Shown: positions 48,639-62,235 of the stretch, piece by piece
Position numbering within the stretch: position 1 is the first letter of the stretch
How the letters are laid out: the number at the start of each line of letters is the position of its first letter
Assembly: GCF_021018805.1 (NCBI RefSeq)
Contig: NC_086251.1
Coordinates: 41,982,767-42,046,766, forward strand
Reading direction: 5' to 3'
From: Prinia subflava
Lineage: Eukaryota > Chordata > Aves > Passeriformes > Cisticolidae
Length of the DNA: 64,000 nucleotides
The notes under the pieces: model-generated
Told to the model about the DNA's origin: nothing
The model's database searches: none
The model's input: only the letters and a program-made list of their open reading frames with translations
Program-made: the position numbers and the translations under genes

Positions 48639-48644
48639 AATAAA
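48639..48644 (+). terminator. ADCK1: ADCK1 polyadenylation signal AATAAA
   Basis: A canonical AATAAA lies 827 nt after the stop codon and is followed within 30 nt by GT-rich text (TGTGTTGTACTG and then TGCTTGTCTGTG). This is the first canonical hexamer in the transcript downstream of the stop, so cleavage near 48655-48665 is expected. Confidence 0.7.
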
Positions 48645-51600
48645 TGTGTTGTACTGAAGGCCTTTGGGGGAGGGATGCTTGTCTGTGCACTAGTTATGTT
48701 TGGGCCTCTAACCTAAATCCTGTTTCCATTTCTCCACAAGGGAGTAATGCCAGGCAGTGCCGGCAATTCCTTGTAAGCAAAATGTCCACATGGTCTTTTC
48801 TCTATCCAAGAGGTTTGTACCACATCTGAGTCCTCTGGTACTGCATCAGATGTGTGTTGGGGTGGAATGGAGGAGGAGGCATTTTTCTCCTGGGAGGACA
48901 CCTCACACCCTTTTGCCCAGATCCATGCTGAGCCTGCCTCCTCCCTGCCTGTGGGAGTGCACTGCAGCACATCTGTGAGATGTCACCATCCCCATGCCAC
49001 AGTGAGCATTTCACCTCGTCACTGCCTGTGACATTTTACTGCTCCAGCCTCAGACAAAAACCTGCCATTTGCTCAGTGGTGCAAGGTCTGATGGCTTTGA
49101 CTCCGCAGTTGTGGGATAGCTACCAGAGAGTCCCACCTAGAGGTCTGCTTTATGGGAGACATATTTGAGATACTGGGAGACATCACTGCTGCTTGTAAGA
49201 ATTCCTTTAGCCAGGAAGGGTGAATGAAGGTGACTTCTCACATCATCTCAGCTTTTCTCAAACTGCCTTGGTGAAAGGGGACATGAAGGACAGGATGGGG
49301 ATGTCCATCTACTGTTAGAAAACTTGCTAAGCTGAGGGTTACCCGGGCACCAAACTGTCCCTGAGAGCAAACTGTAAGGCCATTCACTCTCCCAGTTTCC
49401 AACATTTCCCAACTTGGCACAGGTGTGAGACCCCACCTTGAAGTGAATTCATTTGCTTGAGAAGGGGAGCAAGGGACAGAGTGTGGGTAAGTGTGTGTGT
49501 GAGTCCCTGACAAATCAATCATCTTGCTGGCTGTGTGGGAAAGGGAAGGAATGTCATCCAGACAAGGTACCTGGCTGCTGGTGGGCTTGGGCATGATGGG
49601 TTAAGGACTGCAGATGTGCAGACAGTGGCTGTGTACATTCACAAGCACGTTGGCAGAACTGGCTGGCTAGGGACTGTCAAGAAGTGGTGTGTGATTGGCA
49701 GAGTTCTGGACACGGTATTACTGAATGGGGGTTTTAGGGCTCTTTGTGTAGTCAATCACCTGATCCTGGCATTAGCTCTCTCAGCCCTTCCTACTTTGGG
49801 GACAGCAGCAGGAGTGATGTGCCCTCTGATCATTCCTAGGGGGAAAAAAGAAACCCTGGTAAGACTGAATGTCCTTGCAGAGCTTGTCTTCAACCCATGC
49901 AATGACAGGTTAGAGATTCCCTTGACTTCTGCATTGTGTGATGGCATCTGGGAACAGAGTGGTGGTAATTGGATCAGACTCCTGAGTCAACAAAGAATCA
50001 CTGTGGCCTTGGAATACTGGTGCTGCAGCCTGTACATGACTAATCTTTGCCCATGTGAGCATTCTGGCTGAATCAGTGCCTTGCTCAGGCACTTACAGCT
50101 GGTAGGCTGTCCAGCATGGGTGGACCTGACTTGTTCTCATCACAAGTAGAGCTCCTCTCAGAAAGCTGGCCTGGTGTGCCTTGTTAAAGTGCCAGAGACC
50201 CTCTAGTAATGGCCACCAACTGCACACCCTTATCTTGTAGCTGCCTCTGCAAATGCCTTTGCCTGTTCATGGCTGGATATACTGACCAGAGCACTGTTTG
50301 TGTTTCTCATCTGTGAGTGAACGCTCATCCCTCATTTAGGCCCTCATTTCTAGAGGATCCCACATTGTGGAAAGGCTCCCTGTAGCTGTCATTTGCATTG
50401 GCTGTCAAGCTCACAGCATGCTCTCAGCCATCCATGTTCTTTCACTCCTTCAAAATCCCACCACATGACTGCTAGTTCTGCTACCTGAGGAAGGTCCTGA
50501 CTCTTAAAAGTGGTAGGGAACCAGCAGCCCCTCGGACTGGTCTGAGGGTGTGCAGCAGGCAGAGAACAGGGAATATTTGGCAAAGCTTTGTCTGTTGTCA
50601 TTAGTCTGCTGGGAAACTGTGTTGCAGTGTTACAGAGGGACTCCTCCATCAGTTGCGCTCAGCTCTCACCCATCCCACAGTCAATCAATGAAGGATTGTC
50701 TTAAGAAAAACAAGCAAACACATGGAGTTTGACCCTGTAACATTGCTGCCTTGTCTTTTTGCTGAGAGCTCTCAAAGGTGAATGTGTTAACGGGGTTTTG
50801 AGAACTTTCTCATCCCAATTTGCAGTTGTCAAATGTGGGTAACCTGGATCAGCTCTGTGCACTTGGCCTCTCCTTCCAACCTGCATTTAATGTTTACAGC
50901 TTCTGCTGCTTTGCGTGCAGGCAGCACATGGGCTGCTGTCTGCCCAGCTTCAGCTGTGAGTGAACTGAAGTTTGGTGCAAACACTAAATGTTGGCCTTGC
51001 AGCCCACCGTCTCTTTCTCAGCACTAACAGGGGGGTTAGAGATGTGGCCAGAGGTGCAAAACTGATGGGTGTCTTTCAGCTCCTGTAATATGAAGTACTT
51101 TGTTGTAGCCTTGTGGCATCACCAATCCTAATGCTCTCAGACATCTTGGGAAATCAGTGGATATTTCATCTAGCATTTATATGTACCATCATTACATCCT
51201 GTGAAGGTGGAAAATGGGGCAGTCAGGGAAAATGAAGTTGCTGTGCAAAACTTCCAAGAATCTCAGGTATGAACTGAACATGCTTTTGCACATCCAGCTG
51301 AAGAAAAGCCAGCAAGAGCATTAGTCCAGACTGAACAGCATAGTCTTTGCCTAGCCCATCTAGTGAACACTAATGATGACAAGTGGGTGGCATTTAGATT
51401 TGCAGATCAAGGCCGCATGGTGCTGTCTGCCATCTTCAGGGGTATACAAACCTCATGCAGTTACAGTGTAGAAGCCTTGGAATGAATCACATGCTGCTTC
51501 CCACAGCATATGTCTTATGAGCTGTGATTTGTGTGCAGCTTGGCCAGTGTCAAAATGATTCCCCTCACAATGACTCCCTCTTCCAGTGCGTCACTTGGCA

Positions 51601-52835
51601 GGGCTCTTCCCCCATCTCCACTGCGCATCCCTGCATCCCCCTGTAGTATTCCCTCTGCCCCCATACCCTGTGTCCAAAGGGGTATGGGCAGCCTGCTGGG
51701 TCCTGGAGCATGCAAGAAGCTGTCACACAGACTGGGCTGTGCCAAGATGCCCAGCAGTCAGATGGGGACAAAGGGAGGGATGCCTGAAGTGATACAGCCC
51801 TCAGGACAGTCAGTGCCTTATTCCTTTCATCCCCCAACAACTGAATGGCTAGAAAGAGGGGATTGATGTTTCTTCCTTCTTGGCTCCTCTCTAGAAGCAA
51901 GAATCTGGGGCTGGCTTCTGCCCCTGCAACCTGAACTCTCTCCATGCCCATGTTACCCAGGGTGATTGCAAGAATTGTGTATCACAGCTTTCAAATGGCC
52001 CAGAGCCAATAAATTGAGATAAGAGAGGTGTGGGTTGGGGCCATGCACTGTGCTGGGGGGTGGAATTTACTGGTGCTGCTGAGCTGAAAGGTGGGAGGAA
52101 TGCTTCAGAGGCTCTCAGTCCTCAGGATAAATCCAGGTCTGGCTGGAGCTGCGGATTCTCAAGTAACGTGCCCTAAGGTGAAGCAGGGTGTGTAGACAAG
52201 AAGCAGGTGGAGTCTTCAGGTTTGCTCATGACTTCCTTCTTGGTGTCCTTCGAAAAGCAGCAGAAGGGCTGCTCTCTGCACCAAAGAGCCATCTCCTGCC
52301 TGCAGGCTGGGATGAAGGTCTTGTTTGCTTTAGGAACGCAGTAGCACCCAAGGAATCCTGCTTTCCCCTGTTGACCCTGCTTTGGGCTCCTAAGCCACAT
52401 AAATGCAGCTTTGCCCTTTGGGCAAGGCTGCAAGCAGTTCTGGAGGCCAGGACCTCCAAAGTTTCCTAGGGGCCACCCTGGGCAGTGAGGTGCCAGCAGC
52501 TGTGGTCTCTAGGGGCAAGCTGCTGTCACACTCCCTGTTCACTGCCTCCTGCCATGTTGTGGGGAGAGAGCCTGCAAGACACAAAGGCTTTCTGCTCCTT
52601 CCCCTTGGCAGTCCTCAGTTTTGTTAGTTTTAGGGGATAATTGCTGTTCTGCCCCTGTTGATGTGAGAGGACTTGGCCTCAGCTGCTTTGCTGCAGTGTG
52701 GCAGTGGCCAGTGGCTAGCACAGTGTTGATGCTCCAGCCAGCCACCAAACTGCTCTTCACAGAGCAGTGTGAGGATGCATGTGATTCTGAGTGTTTGCAG
52801 AAATTAATTTTGCTAGTGAGTTCTGGGAGCTTGGA

Positions 52836-52928
52836 GATGGGAAGGGAGGTGAGGAAGGAGAAGGGGAACAGAAAGGGAAAGGGGAAAGGGAAGGAAAGGA
52901 ATGGAAAAAGGAAAGGGAAAGGAAAGGG
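52836..52928 (+). repeat. Polypurine tract, GGGAAA/GGAAAG repeats
   Basis: About 93 bp made almost wholly of A and G with short-period words (GGGAAA, GGAAAG), for example AAGGGGAACAGAAAGGGAAA. It is an imperfect microsatellite. Such mirror-like purine tracts can form triplex DNA. Open frames crossing it are low-complexity artefacts. Confidence 0.9.
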
Positions 52929-53199
52929 CTGGCCCTCTGTCAGCCCCACTGAGGTGTCTGCAGGATATGGGTCATCCTCCTTCCTTCAGCATCTGCTCAG
53001 GTGTTGCCCAGGACTTTAAAAGATCTGGACAGTAAGAGACTGACATTTAATTAATTATCTGCCTAAGAAAAATTACCTTTTCCAAGAATTATACAGGTGA
53101 TGGTGGCATCACTTTACATGTTACTCTGTGAGGTATCACTAGAACTAGGAAAACCTACTAATGGACTAGCAGCCCTGCAGTAAGGGGTTATGGGGGACT

Positions 53200-53450
53200 C
53201 CAGATTAAACACAAACTTAACAGTAGAAATCATGTCCAAGGCTACCTGTTCTCCTCCTCTGCTTGGTGATATTGAGTCCACACCTGAAACTATGTCCTCT
53301 TTCCATTCTCTTGGTTGAAGATGGATGTTGGAGAACTGTATTGGGTCTGGTGGACGGCATACAACATGGTCAGGACCTATTCCTATAGCTCTAAGGGAGA
53401 TGGACTTGTTTAGTCCTGGAAGGAAGAAGCAAGGAGGTGAGTTGATAATA
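53200..53450 (+). mobile_element. CR1 LINE relic
   Basis: Read in the sense direction, TGTCCAAGGCTACCTGTTCT, then a CTCTGCTTGGTGATATTGAG block with TCCACACCTGAAACTATG, and TTGTTTAGTCCTGGAAGGAA follow the CR1 region upstream of the 3' end. An open frame on the minus strand here (53114-53527) is antisense to this relic and should not be called a gene. Confidence 0.5.
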
Positions 53451-56400
53451 GCTGGAGGCTCTAAAAGGCAATTAGAGCCAATCTCCTTCTGGTAGTACCA
53501 GATGAGTAAACAAGGGCTGATGTCCACAAGTCAGAGTTTGCAAAGTTAGGAATGAACTTCACCAGCAGGGGGGTGTGGAGTTAGGACATGTCACGCAGAA
53601 AGGGTCTCCATCCTGGCTGCCCAGCAGAGTGGCTCAGCTGATCTGCTAGCAAGAGTCTCCCTCAGAGCAGGAGAAGAGTCAGACGCCCAGTGGCCCCTTC
53701 CAGCCAGCCTGTTGGTGAAGCCATTCAGCCATGGCATGGAGTAGGCAAGGAGCTGGCTCACATTGCCATTGAGTCAGTGCTGTGGGATGAGGTTGGATCT
53801 GGGTTTCAGCTTTCCCATCTCTCCTGCTGTGTCACTGTCTGTGCTCAGACGCAAGATATCATCCCTGACCAGGTCTTGTCTTTGCTTTGAAGTCTAGACC
53901 AGAGCTTACCAACTGGGTTTTTTGGTTCAGTTGTGGAACTGGGTGTGAGACTGCCTGTGCTGGCAAATGCCAGCCTGGGTAGCTTGCCTTGTAGTTTTTA
54001 TCAGCCAGCTGCCTCTTGTGTCCTTCTTTGTTGGGCAAAACCTGCACATCACAGTGCCTTCCAGAGAACAGACAGTGGATGCCTTCCCAGGACCCTGTTC
54101 CCAGGCTAACAGAGGCTTTAAATAGGTTTTAAACCGGGAGTAAATTGTATGCACATCCAGCTGAAGGTTTCCTGAGTGGGCTGGAAGGATGCTCAGTGAC
54201 CTCTGTGTGATGGTAATCAGGTTCCATCAAGACAGCTCGAAGCTTTCCTGACAGGACTTTTGGAGCTACACCTGTCCAGGGTAGTGATCAGTGCCTCTGT
54301 CCCCTGCAGAGAACATGGCACAGCAGTGCCTGAGGGAGCCCTGAGCAGGACATTGACTGTGCTCTTAGCCACACACCTTCTGCCGACCCTGTGCAGCTCA
54401 TGGTGACCTTGTCAAATGCTAACAACCAAAGAATGGGTTGACTTGTGTGATCCAGAGAGCATCATTCTGCACCATCCTCCATGTCACTCCAGATCAGCCA
54501 TGATGTCAGAACTGAGGATGCTCTGTGCACAGCTGTGCCTTGAGCTGCTTGCAGGCACTTGTGACTTCTGGTAGTCTGGTAAAGACTGTTCACCTAGACT
54601 GCATGAACAGTGGACTAGGGAGGAGCCTTTATTTTATTTTATTTTGTTTACTTTCTTTTTATTTCCATTTGATTGAGAGGCTACTTTTCAGGCTACTTTT
54701 GCATACTCTGATACATACAAGCATAAAAAACACTCATAAAGTCCTTCCTGTAACTGAAGCTCTGCTAAGAAGGTTACAGGACTTGGGTCTGACCTGGCAG
54801 GACAAGTCTGCATGTAAAATGCACATTAGCTGCTAGTGGTTTGCAGGCTTGCAGCTTCAGGCTTAGTATTGATGTGCACAGGCAAGTATCTCCCCAGGGT
54901 GAGTGCCCCTTGAGCCCTTGCTCTCCTCCTAACCCTCAGCCTAACAGTACATCTAGCTTTAATAAAGCAAAGATGGAAGAGGTTACTAAATGATAGCTAA
55001 TGAAAAAAGTGACATGCATGAAGCCTGGTAATAACATATTGCTTTTAAAGAAAACGTGAAAAAAAACCACATGGGCATTGTTATTGCTGTCTTGTACTTC
55101 ACCAGGGCTGAACTATCCATCATGCCGATAAGGCTGAAAGGAAAACTTGGCAATATAAGATGCATACATCACAGGGCAGTGAGTCCCATGGCCACCTGCA
55201 CTGCACCCAGTCTGCACTGGGACTGCAGTACCTTTCTCTGCATCATCAGATAAACTGGAGCAGGATGAGCCTGTCACTGAGCAAAAGGTCAGCAGACAAA
55301 TAGCTGTTCTGCAACAGCTGGTTTGGAGACCTAAGCAATGAGGTGATGCAGACTGAGGATTTACTTTGGGGTATCAATAGACCTAAAACACATTTAGTGA
55401 ACTGGAGAGAACACCAAAGGAAGACAAAGGGAGGAAAGCAGACTGATGTGGTGTGGGAGTCAGCTAAGTGTGGTACCACTGATAATTTTGCACAACAGAC
55501 TGAACAATCAATTTTATGGGAGAAGAGTCTTACCCTTAAGTTCCTGAAGCCAGAGAATGTGATGAAGAGCTGCGCAGGCTGTATAAGGTTGCCCTTGCAG
55601 CTCTTGCTGGCTGAGGGCTATTCCCTGCAGTTTGCTCTTCAGTCTTAATCCTGCCCAGGTTATGTGGTTGATGGAACTCCTTCATTTTTGAGATTGCTCC
55701 ATGGTCCTACTCAAGGGAGCTGTGTCCAACGTCTTCTTCCCATGGTTTCCTTTGGTTTTGCATTTGCTCTCTCTGCCAAGAGCAGTGGCTGCACAAGAAA
55801 CAGACCCTGTAGGGGTCTCCATGGGAGGGTATGGGGTTGCAAAGCTGCTTGGGTGCTCCTGTGCCATGGGCAATGTCCTTGGCAGCACCCAAATTTTGCT
55901 ATGGGTGCAGGTACTCCTATGGCCCCTACCTTGGAGCCTTCTGCAAAGTCTGGGCTGCAGAGCCATACCCTGATGTGGACAGCTCTGAGTGCCTCCACAG
56001 CCTATCTTCTGCTGGGAGTGGGGAAGGATTATCTCACTTACTGTGCTTTGGAGAAAAAAGTCACACCTACATGTGTAGTGGGCAGGTGGCAGAGCACAGA
56101 GCTGGCTGTTATCATTGGCAGTTTCCTTCTTCACTTGCGCAGGGGCCTGCAGATGTCGGATCATGGCTGCTGAAATGAAATGCTTCTAAACCTGGAACAT
56201 AAATCATGGTCAGGACACAGTGCTGTGTGAAGGCTTCCCCTGGCATTTAGCTTGGCCTTGTCACATCAGCACCATAGCAGGGATGGTCTTCTGCACAGAG
56301 ATCCTGCTGGGCTGGGTCATGATCTGTGTCCATGCAAATGCATCCTATGGCAGTGGCAGCTCAGCAGAGCAGACACGGCTCTCTGCCTCTTTCCCTTCCT

Positions 56401-57229
56401 TGTTGCTTTCCCTCTGGGCTGAGCTCCCATGCTGCCTTGCCTTAGCTGCAGCCAGCCCCATCTCTGTCCACTCGGGCAGATTTCAGGAGAATATGGAGCA
56501 CCCCCTGGGAGAGAGATGCTTTGTATTGCAGTGGCACACCTTGGTAGAGCACAAGGAAGATGTAAAGAAAAGCCTTGGGAACAGCCCAAAGCAAACTGCT
56601 CTCAGACAGTGGCACAGTAGAGTTATGTGACATAACAAGGTCATCTCCAGCTTACACCAGATGATTACCAGGCCCCTCTAGGACACTGCCAGGGCATGAG
56701 TATTGGCAGGGAGCACAGTATGACCAAGTTGCCTTCTGACCTCTCAGCTGAGGCATGGGAATGGGTGGCAGAGGTAGGGGAATAGGGAGAGAGGCTGGCC
56801 AAATTGCTCAGCTCTGGAAATCAGAAGCACTTTTGTCTCCTTGAGGGCTGCTGGTCATGAAAACTAATGATGTGACAAATGCCAAGGGTTGGGGCTATCC
56901 CTGGACAGCTCAGGCCATGCTGTTTACCCCACCCCTCACACATCCCTGCATCCCCCCTTATTGTCTTGCTCCTATTACAAGCTCCCATCAGGCCAGCAGA
57001 GCCACAGCTGCAGCAGACATAGAGACCCCACAGAGGGCTATCCACACAGCCTTGGGCCCCTCACAGGTACCTGCCAGGATGGGACACACTGTGATCCACT
57101 GGAGCCAGCCTCATGGAGGTGTGTCCTCACCAGCTGCCATCAGCCAGTCCAGGACATGCCCCTCTTTCCTATACAGCAAGGCTTTGGCACTGGCGCCACT
57201 GGGGACACCCAGCTGCCCGCTCTCAGGTA

Positions 57230-57540
57230 GTGACAAAGGCAATTACCTCACTGCTGAGCTCTCTGGCTGGCTGCTGAGACACTTACCTGAAATTAGCTGT
57301 GGCCAGTGTGTCGCAGAGGTGAATGCGGTTGTGATTATGAATGCACTTCTTGTTTGTCTTTTCAGTGCTGAAATCCTGTCAGCGAGGAGAAGCGATAATA
57401 ACATGCTATTAAGTTCTTTCTGGATAATGTAATTCAGGAGTCAGGAGGCAGTTTGGTCATTTATGCCTTTGAAAAGCTCAGAATAATTTTCGGTGTCATT
57501 ATCTTCCATTTTAAAGAGACCGTTTCAAACATCAATACCA
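57230..57540 (+). promoter_or_regulatory. Possible conserved noncoding element
   Basis: AT-rich block with ATTA-type cores (GATTATGAATGC, GATAATAACATGC, GGATAATGTAATTC, GAATAATTTTCGG) and CpGs (GTCGCAG, AATGCGG, CAGCGAGG, AAGCGATA, TTTCGGTG, GACCGTTT). It is not a known repeat and not coding. The composition resembles a vertebrate enhancer block. Confidence 0.33.
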
Positions 57541-58259
57541 AGAGCCCCTCTCCTTATCGCCTCCCTCCTGCTTATGTGGTTTTCTTCCACTTTTTGTTCC
57601 TGTTTTCTCTGAGCTTTCAGGGATCTGGGTTTTGTTTCCAGTTATTCATTCCCCCTGAAACAGACCACACCCAACCCTCTCTTTCACCCTTTCTCTTTTT
57701 ATAGTGGATTTTGGAACTCACTGCTATTTTATTCAGCATCTTTAAGTTGTGGTTGGTGAAACATCCCTTTCTCAGGCATGGCAGGGAGAGGAGGGTGGAT
57801 GTGATGTGGATTCAGGTCTGCAGGATTGCAAGGGTTTGAAGCTGTGTGTGTCCCCCCCCAGGGCCAGCGAGCAGGTGGGCAGTGCTGCCATGAGTCTGGC
57901 TGCCTGGGGGCCCCGCGCATGCTGGAGGTTTTGGTTGCATCAGGATGCCCAGGAACAAGTCCTGCTGCCAAGGCCATGGCACAGGCATGGTGCTGGGTAG
58001 TCCATGCATCCTCGCCACCCTGCTCATGACCACTACCCTGCCATCTCTTCAGGCATGGCTGTAGCCAAGGACTTACATGTGGAGCTTGAGCCTTATGTTT
58101 TTTGCTCATGCTTTTGTTAAATGTGTGCTTCAGAGTAAGAGTTAATGGATACTTTTGCCCTGAAATAGCCCCCAGGATAGGGAGCTGAAAGGCTCCTTAG
58201 CAGATGCAACTTCAACACTAGCTTACACTGCAGGCATGAAAACAGACAGATGTCTCTGA

Positions 58260-58720
58260 GTGAATACAGCGAAAATTATTATCCAGAACTGGGGCAGGAA
58301 AACAATCTAGCTCCTCTCCAGCATATGCAGAGCATGGCTGAAGAAGAGAATTTTATTCATTAAGTTAACTGGCAATGATCCCTGAAATGTCAGCCTCGGC
58401 CTTAAGTTTGTCTCTAGGCTTGGAAGGCATCCTAGCCTTTCTGTTTTTAAAAGAGGAAGGTATATGGCTCCTTCCATTTTTTATGTGCTGGCTCTGCCAA
58501 AGTTTCGGTGCAAATAAGAGGGATAATGCCCTTCCATTTGCTGCCTACTTCCTTCAGAGGGGAAATGGGATCTCCCAAGCAGAGTACAGAAAATCCGCAG
58601 GGAGCATGCAAGAGTCGCATCCATCATTAAGCCTGGTTCATATTGTTCAGCAGCTTCTGAAGGAACTGTTGGGAGCTCATGTGCCAGCAAAGTCAGTGGT
58701 GGAGTCAGGCTGTGACCTGG
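58260..58720 (+). promoter_or_regulatory. Possible conserved noncoding element
   Basis: The block holds ATTA/TAAT cores (AAAATTATTATCC, TTTATTCATTAAG, GATAATGCCC) with scattered CpGs (CAGCGAAA, CCTCGGCC, TTTCGGTG, ATCCGCAG, AGTCGCAT), no repeat signature and no convincing frame. It is a candidate only. Confidence 0.3.
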
Positions 58721-61700
58721 CATGAGCTTGTTTGCAGAGAGGGTGTGGGAAGGCCTGCGCAGAGAGCAGGCTCATTGGCCTCTCTCTGCCTAGAGAATGC
58801 GGGAGCATTAGCCACACAGTCTGGCTTCATTACAAAGCTGGCCTAGCATTGTTAGCATAGAGGATACAGTCTCCTTGGGACAGATGTAAAAAGGGATGAG
58901 AATGCTCTCTACTTTATGAGAGATGGAGAGGCCTTTTAAACACTTTTGGCAGTCCCAGACATGAATACAGAGTTCAGGGCTGGCCAATGATGCCAGGAAG
59001 GCAACCTGCATGATAAACTGGGTGCAATGGATGCATCTGCTCCCAGATGCTGTGCCTACTGTCTGCAGAGAGGCCACAGAAACGAAGACCTGCTACTGAT
59101 CCAACCATTATGGACTGTGCCTGCCTCCATTGCCTGCTGACTCCCTGCTCCATGTCCAGCTGCAAGTGCCCTTCTGAGTGCAGTGGCAAATAAATGTGTT
59201 TCCTACGGCCAGCAGTAGTTATGGGATTTCTCCCACAAAGGTTTGCTGGTACTTGGTATTTTAGCTCGCACTGCAGTCTCTCGCAGTGGGGGTGCTCAGA
59301 GAGTCCTCTCTCCCCTCTCCACCTACCTATTTTCATTACATCTGAAAGACTTTAATTATCTCTGGGATCTGTATGCCTCTCTTGCTTGAAACTGCAGAAG
59401 GATTTGAATAGATGCTTGTCAGTAGGAAACTGGTAGAGGTTCAGGCAGCCCAGTCCCTCCTCTCAGGGCAGCTTGATGGGATAAGCTGTCTGCCCTTAAA
59501 AGAATGACTAATAAAGGAAACGCAAAGGAAAAAAGAGAAAGAAAAAATGGTGAAAAGTAGATGGAAAATGGATTTCTTAAATGGCTTGTTATATCAGCCA
59601 GATGCCCATTCACTCTGCCATCAGCCTGGCCAGCTTAGCCCCACTCCCATCAAGAAGCTTGTGTCTTGCACTTCGCCTCTCTTGTGTATTTGTACCACTT
59701 GCAACAGGTTTTCTGAGCTCGATTTCTTCCCAGTTTCTGCTACACTGAAGCCTGTGTGCCATCACTTCATGGCACTTCTGGCTGGTGCTATGGGCACAGC
59801 AAACAAGGCACAGGGAGGGACTTAGAGCATGGGGCACAGCTTCCCTTCGCTCCCTGTTTTAGCCACAAGGTAGATGTTGCCCTGTCTTGGCTGCATGAAG
59901 CTGGTAGGGCTGTGCCCACCTCCCCAAAGCAGTCTGCTTGTGCCGAGTCATTTCCCTGTTACTTTTCTTGCTGCACCCTTCCTTCTTAGCTCATTCTGCA
60001 GTGGTTCTCTTATGCTTGGTTTGCCTCTCCAGCCTGAAAGAGACCTGGCTGTGGTTTGGGCTATATTGTAAAGATGCTGATGTTGCTTATCAATCATCCT
60101 TGTTGTGGAGGGTTGTTGGGTGTGGTTTAGATCATTTCAAAGACACATAGTTTAGCCTTTAATAGTGGTGTAACTCAGATCTCTGCTCATCCTGGGCAGT
60201 TGGGACAAGCACAGCAGTCAGGCTGGAGGCATTTTGCAAAGCTATGAGGAAAGCCAAGTCTGCAATGGCATCACCAGGCCAGGAGTTTGTCAATCATCCT
60301 GTAGAAGCACCAGCTCTGGCAGGAAAGTCTTACAGCATTTCAAGAACAGGGCTCAGAGAACCCTATGTGCTCACAGGATGTGGGCTCAGCATGGGCATGA
60401 TCAGCTCCAGCAGCCTTCCATATTTGTGTTAGTTAATAACACTATTCAGGTTCCATAAGGCATCTGAAAACTACCTGGCTCTTAGCAAGGAGAGTTTCCT
60501 CTCCTGATTTAATGGAGGTCACTGCAGTGTAAGAGCAGGCAAGTTGTCTCCTTGTGGCTAATTCATTCCTGTGCTCATCTTCCAGCCATCTTCTGGGTTT
60601 TAAGGCTATGGAGCTGCTAGTATGAGTGTGCATATGTGTGCTGATTTTTATGTGTGCACATGCTGGCTGGAGCACTGAACTCCAGCCTGTGCTGGTCTTG
60701 CTCCCGGTGTGCAGCCTTCTCCGTGCTCCAGTGGTTGTGCAGTCAGAGACCTTCTAGCACTAGTGCCAAAGGACTGCGACAGACCCCTGGGTGGCAGCAG
60801 GCCATTTGGTTGATGGATTATCCACTCCAAGCGTGAGACAGTAATCTTCAGAGGAACAGGCCCAGAGAAAGGGGCAGAGTTAATCACTTTGAGCATGGAC
60901 AACAGTTGGAGGAGGGGATGAGCAACTCTAAGAGAAAACAGTGTGGTTTGGAGAGGAAGAGGAAGCAAAAGGGAAATTAAAAGCATACAGCAAAAAGTCA
61001 AGGGCTCTTGCTTGGTCAGGAGAGACAGGACATGACTGGGTTTATTACAGCAGGATAGAACTCAGCCTCCACCAGCACCCTCATTTTGTCATTGATTTCT
61101 CACATGTTCAGTGGAAAACAGCTGCCCACTGATCTCTCCACAGTGGGACACTGCAACCTCTGCCCATAAATGCACGCATGCAGCATGGGTTATAACATAT
61201 GGGAGAGGTTGGGGAGCAGAGTGCTGTTTAATCTCTGATCTCATTGCCTGTATTGGGATGGCAATGAGAAGTGTTCAGGCAGGTATATTATGCCTTCTGG
61301 ATTCAAACAACAGATTCTGCTTGAGACTATATTAAGAAATGAGGAATTTAGATTACAAAAGCAGCTCTGTGTTACTGCAATAGTCACATAAAGATGTTTT
61401 TGAACTCCATTCTACATTACTCCAGGGAAGCCATTCTGGGCTTCACACCAAACCAGCTGTATGTTAGGCAGAGGGTTTTTTCACTTTTTTGATCTGTAGC
61501 ATGGTCAGTAAGTACATTAGCCACTATTTCCAAATCTTAATGGGTTATCTTCCGGCTTCTAGCAGCCTACACAGCATCTTTCCTTTCACAGAAGGCCTTT
61601 GATATATAGAGGTTGAAAGCATTGTAAGCCCTGAGTATCAATGCCTGAGTTAAAAATTGAATAACCAGTGTCAAGAGACAGGATACGTTTATATTGTCAT

Positions 61701-62139
61701 GGTATGTGCGAATGGGTGATCCCACTACACACAGTCTTTCAATTTATTTTTCTTTTGTTTGGCCATGTAAGAATATGATATGGCACAGAGATTTTGCAAG
61801 GTTTGGGACAGAGTCAAGAGACCTCAACTGAGAGCCTTGTAAGCACCACTTTTTGTTGTAGGTTTTCATGGATGTCAGTTCAAAGGGAAATCCACACCAG
61901 TCCTAGACTGAGGTCCCTGAGAGCATTTGCAGGCTCTTCACCACCTCTGCTCCAGGGCTGCATGTATAAAGCAAATATGTACCACTATTCCCAGGCACAA
62001 ATCTTCAAGTTCTCTTTTGCTGGAACCACATTCTCCAAACATCTGGCATTACACAGACTAAAGGACAATGGATGAAAAAATGTAATTAAAAATATTAGCA
62101 CTAGTTACAATTAAAAACCACAATTTGTAACATAAGACT

Positions 62140-62235
62140 GGAATCTTAATGGCCAGATTAGACCAATGCTCTATCTAGTCCAGCCTGCAGCCTCTAAAAG
62201 TAGCTCTTTCTGGCTGGTGCAGAGGGCGGTAGAAA
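62140..62235. repeat. Ancient amniote repeat fragment (CR1-like)
   Basis: The text AATGGCCAGATTAGACCAAT, then GCTCTATCTAGTCCAGCCTG, resembles a block in old CR1-type repeats common in turtles and crocodilians (GGTCAGACCAATGGTCCATCTAG). It is short and diverged; the orientation within the family is not certain. Confidence 0.5.

Larger units (their letters stand above)
47813..48665 (+). other. ADCK1: ADCK1 3' UTR
   Basis: From the TGA to the expected cleavage site, about 850 nt. A long open frame overlapping this region (from 47740) has no recognisable product and starts inside the ADCK1 coding exon in another frame. A SINE-like relic lies at 48388-48525. A weaker alternative poly(A) hexamer ATTAAA occurs at 48240-48245. 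Confidence 0.7.

Noticed and set aside
49535..50071. Open frame of 178 codons on the plus strand after ADCK1
   Set aside because: No recognisable domain, overlapping open frames on the minus strand, no splice or promoter context. Treated as chance.
53114..53527. Minus-strand open frame of 137 codons
   Set aside because: It is antisense to a CR1 relic; the apparent frame comes from repeat sequence.
55664..56178. Cluster of overlapping open frames of 90-169 codons on both strands
   Set aside because: Several frames and both strands are open at once, which reflects low stop-codon density in GC-richer DNA and not a gene. No family recognised.
56857..57432. Open frame of 191 codons, the longest in the window
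   Set aside because: Low-information composition rich in Ser, Pro and Ala, no domain, and its last part runs into an AT-rich conserved-element candidate. Chance is more likely.
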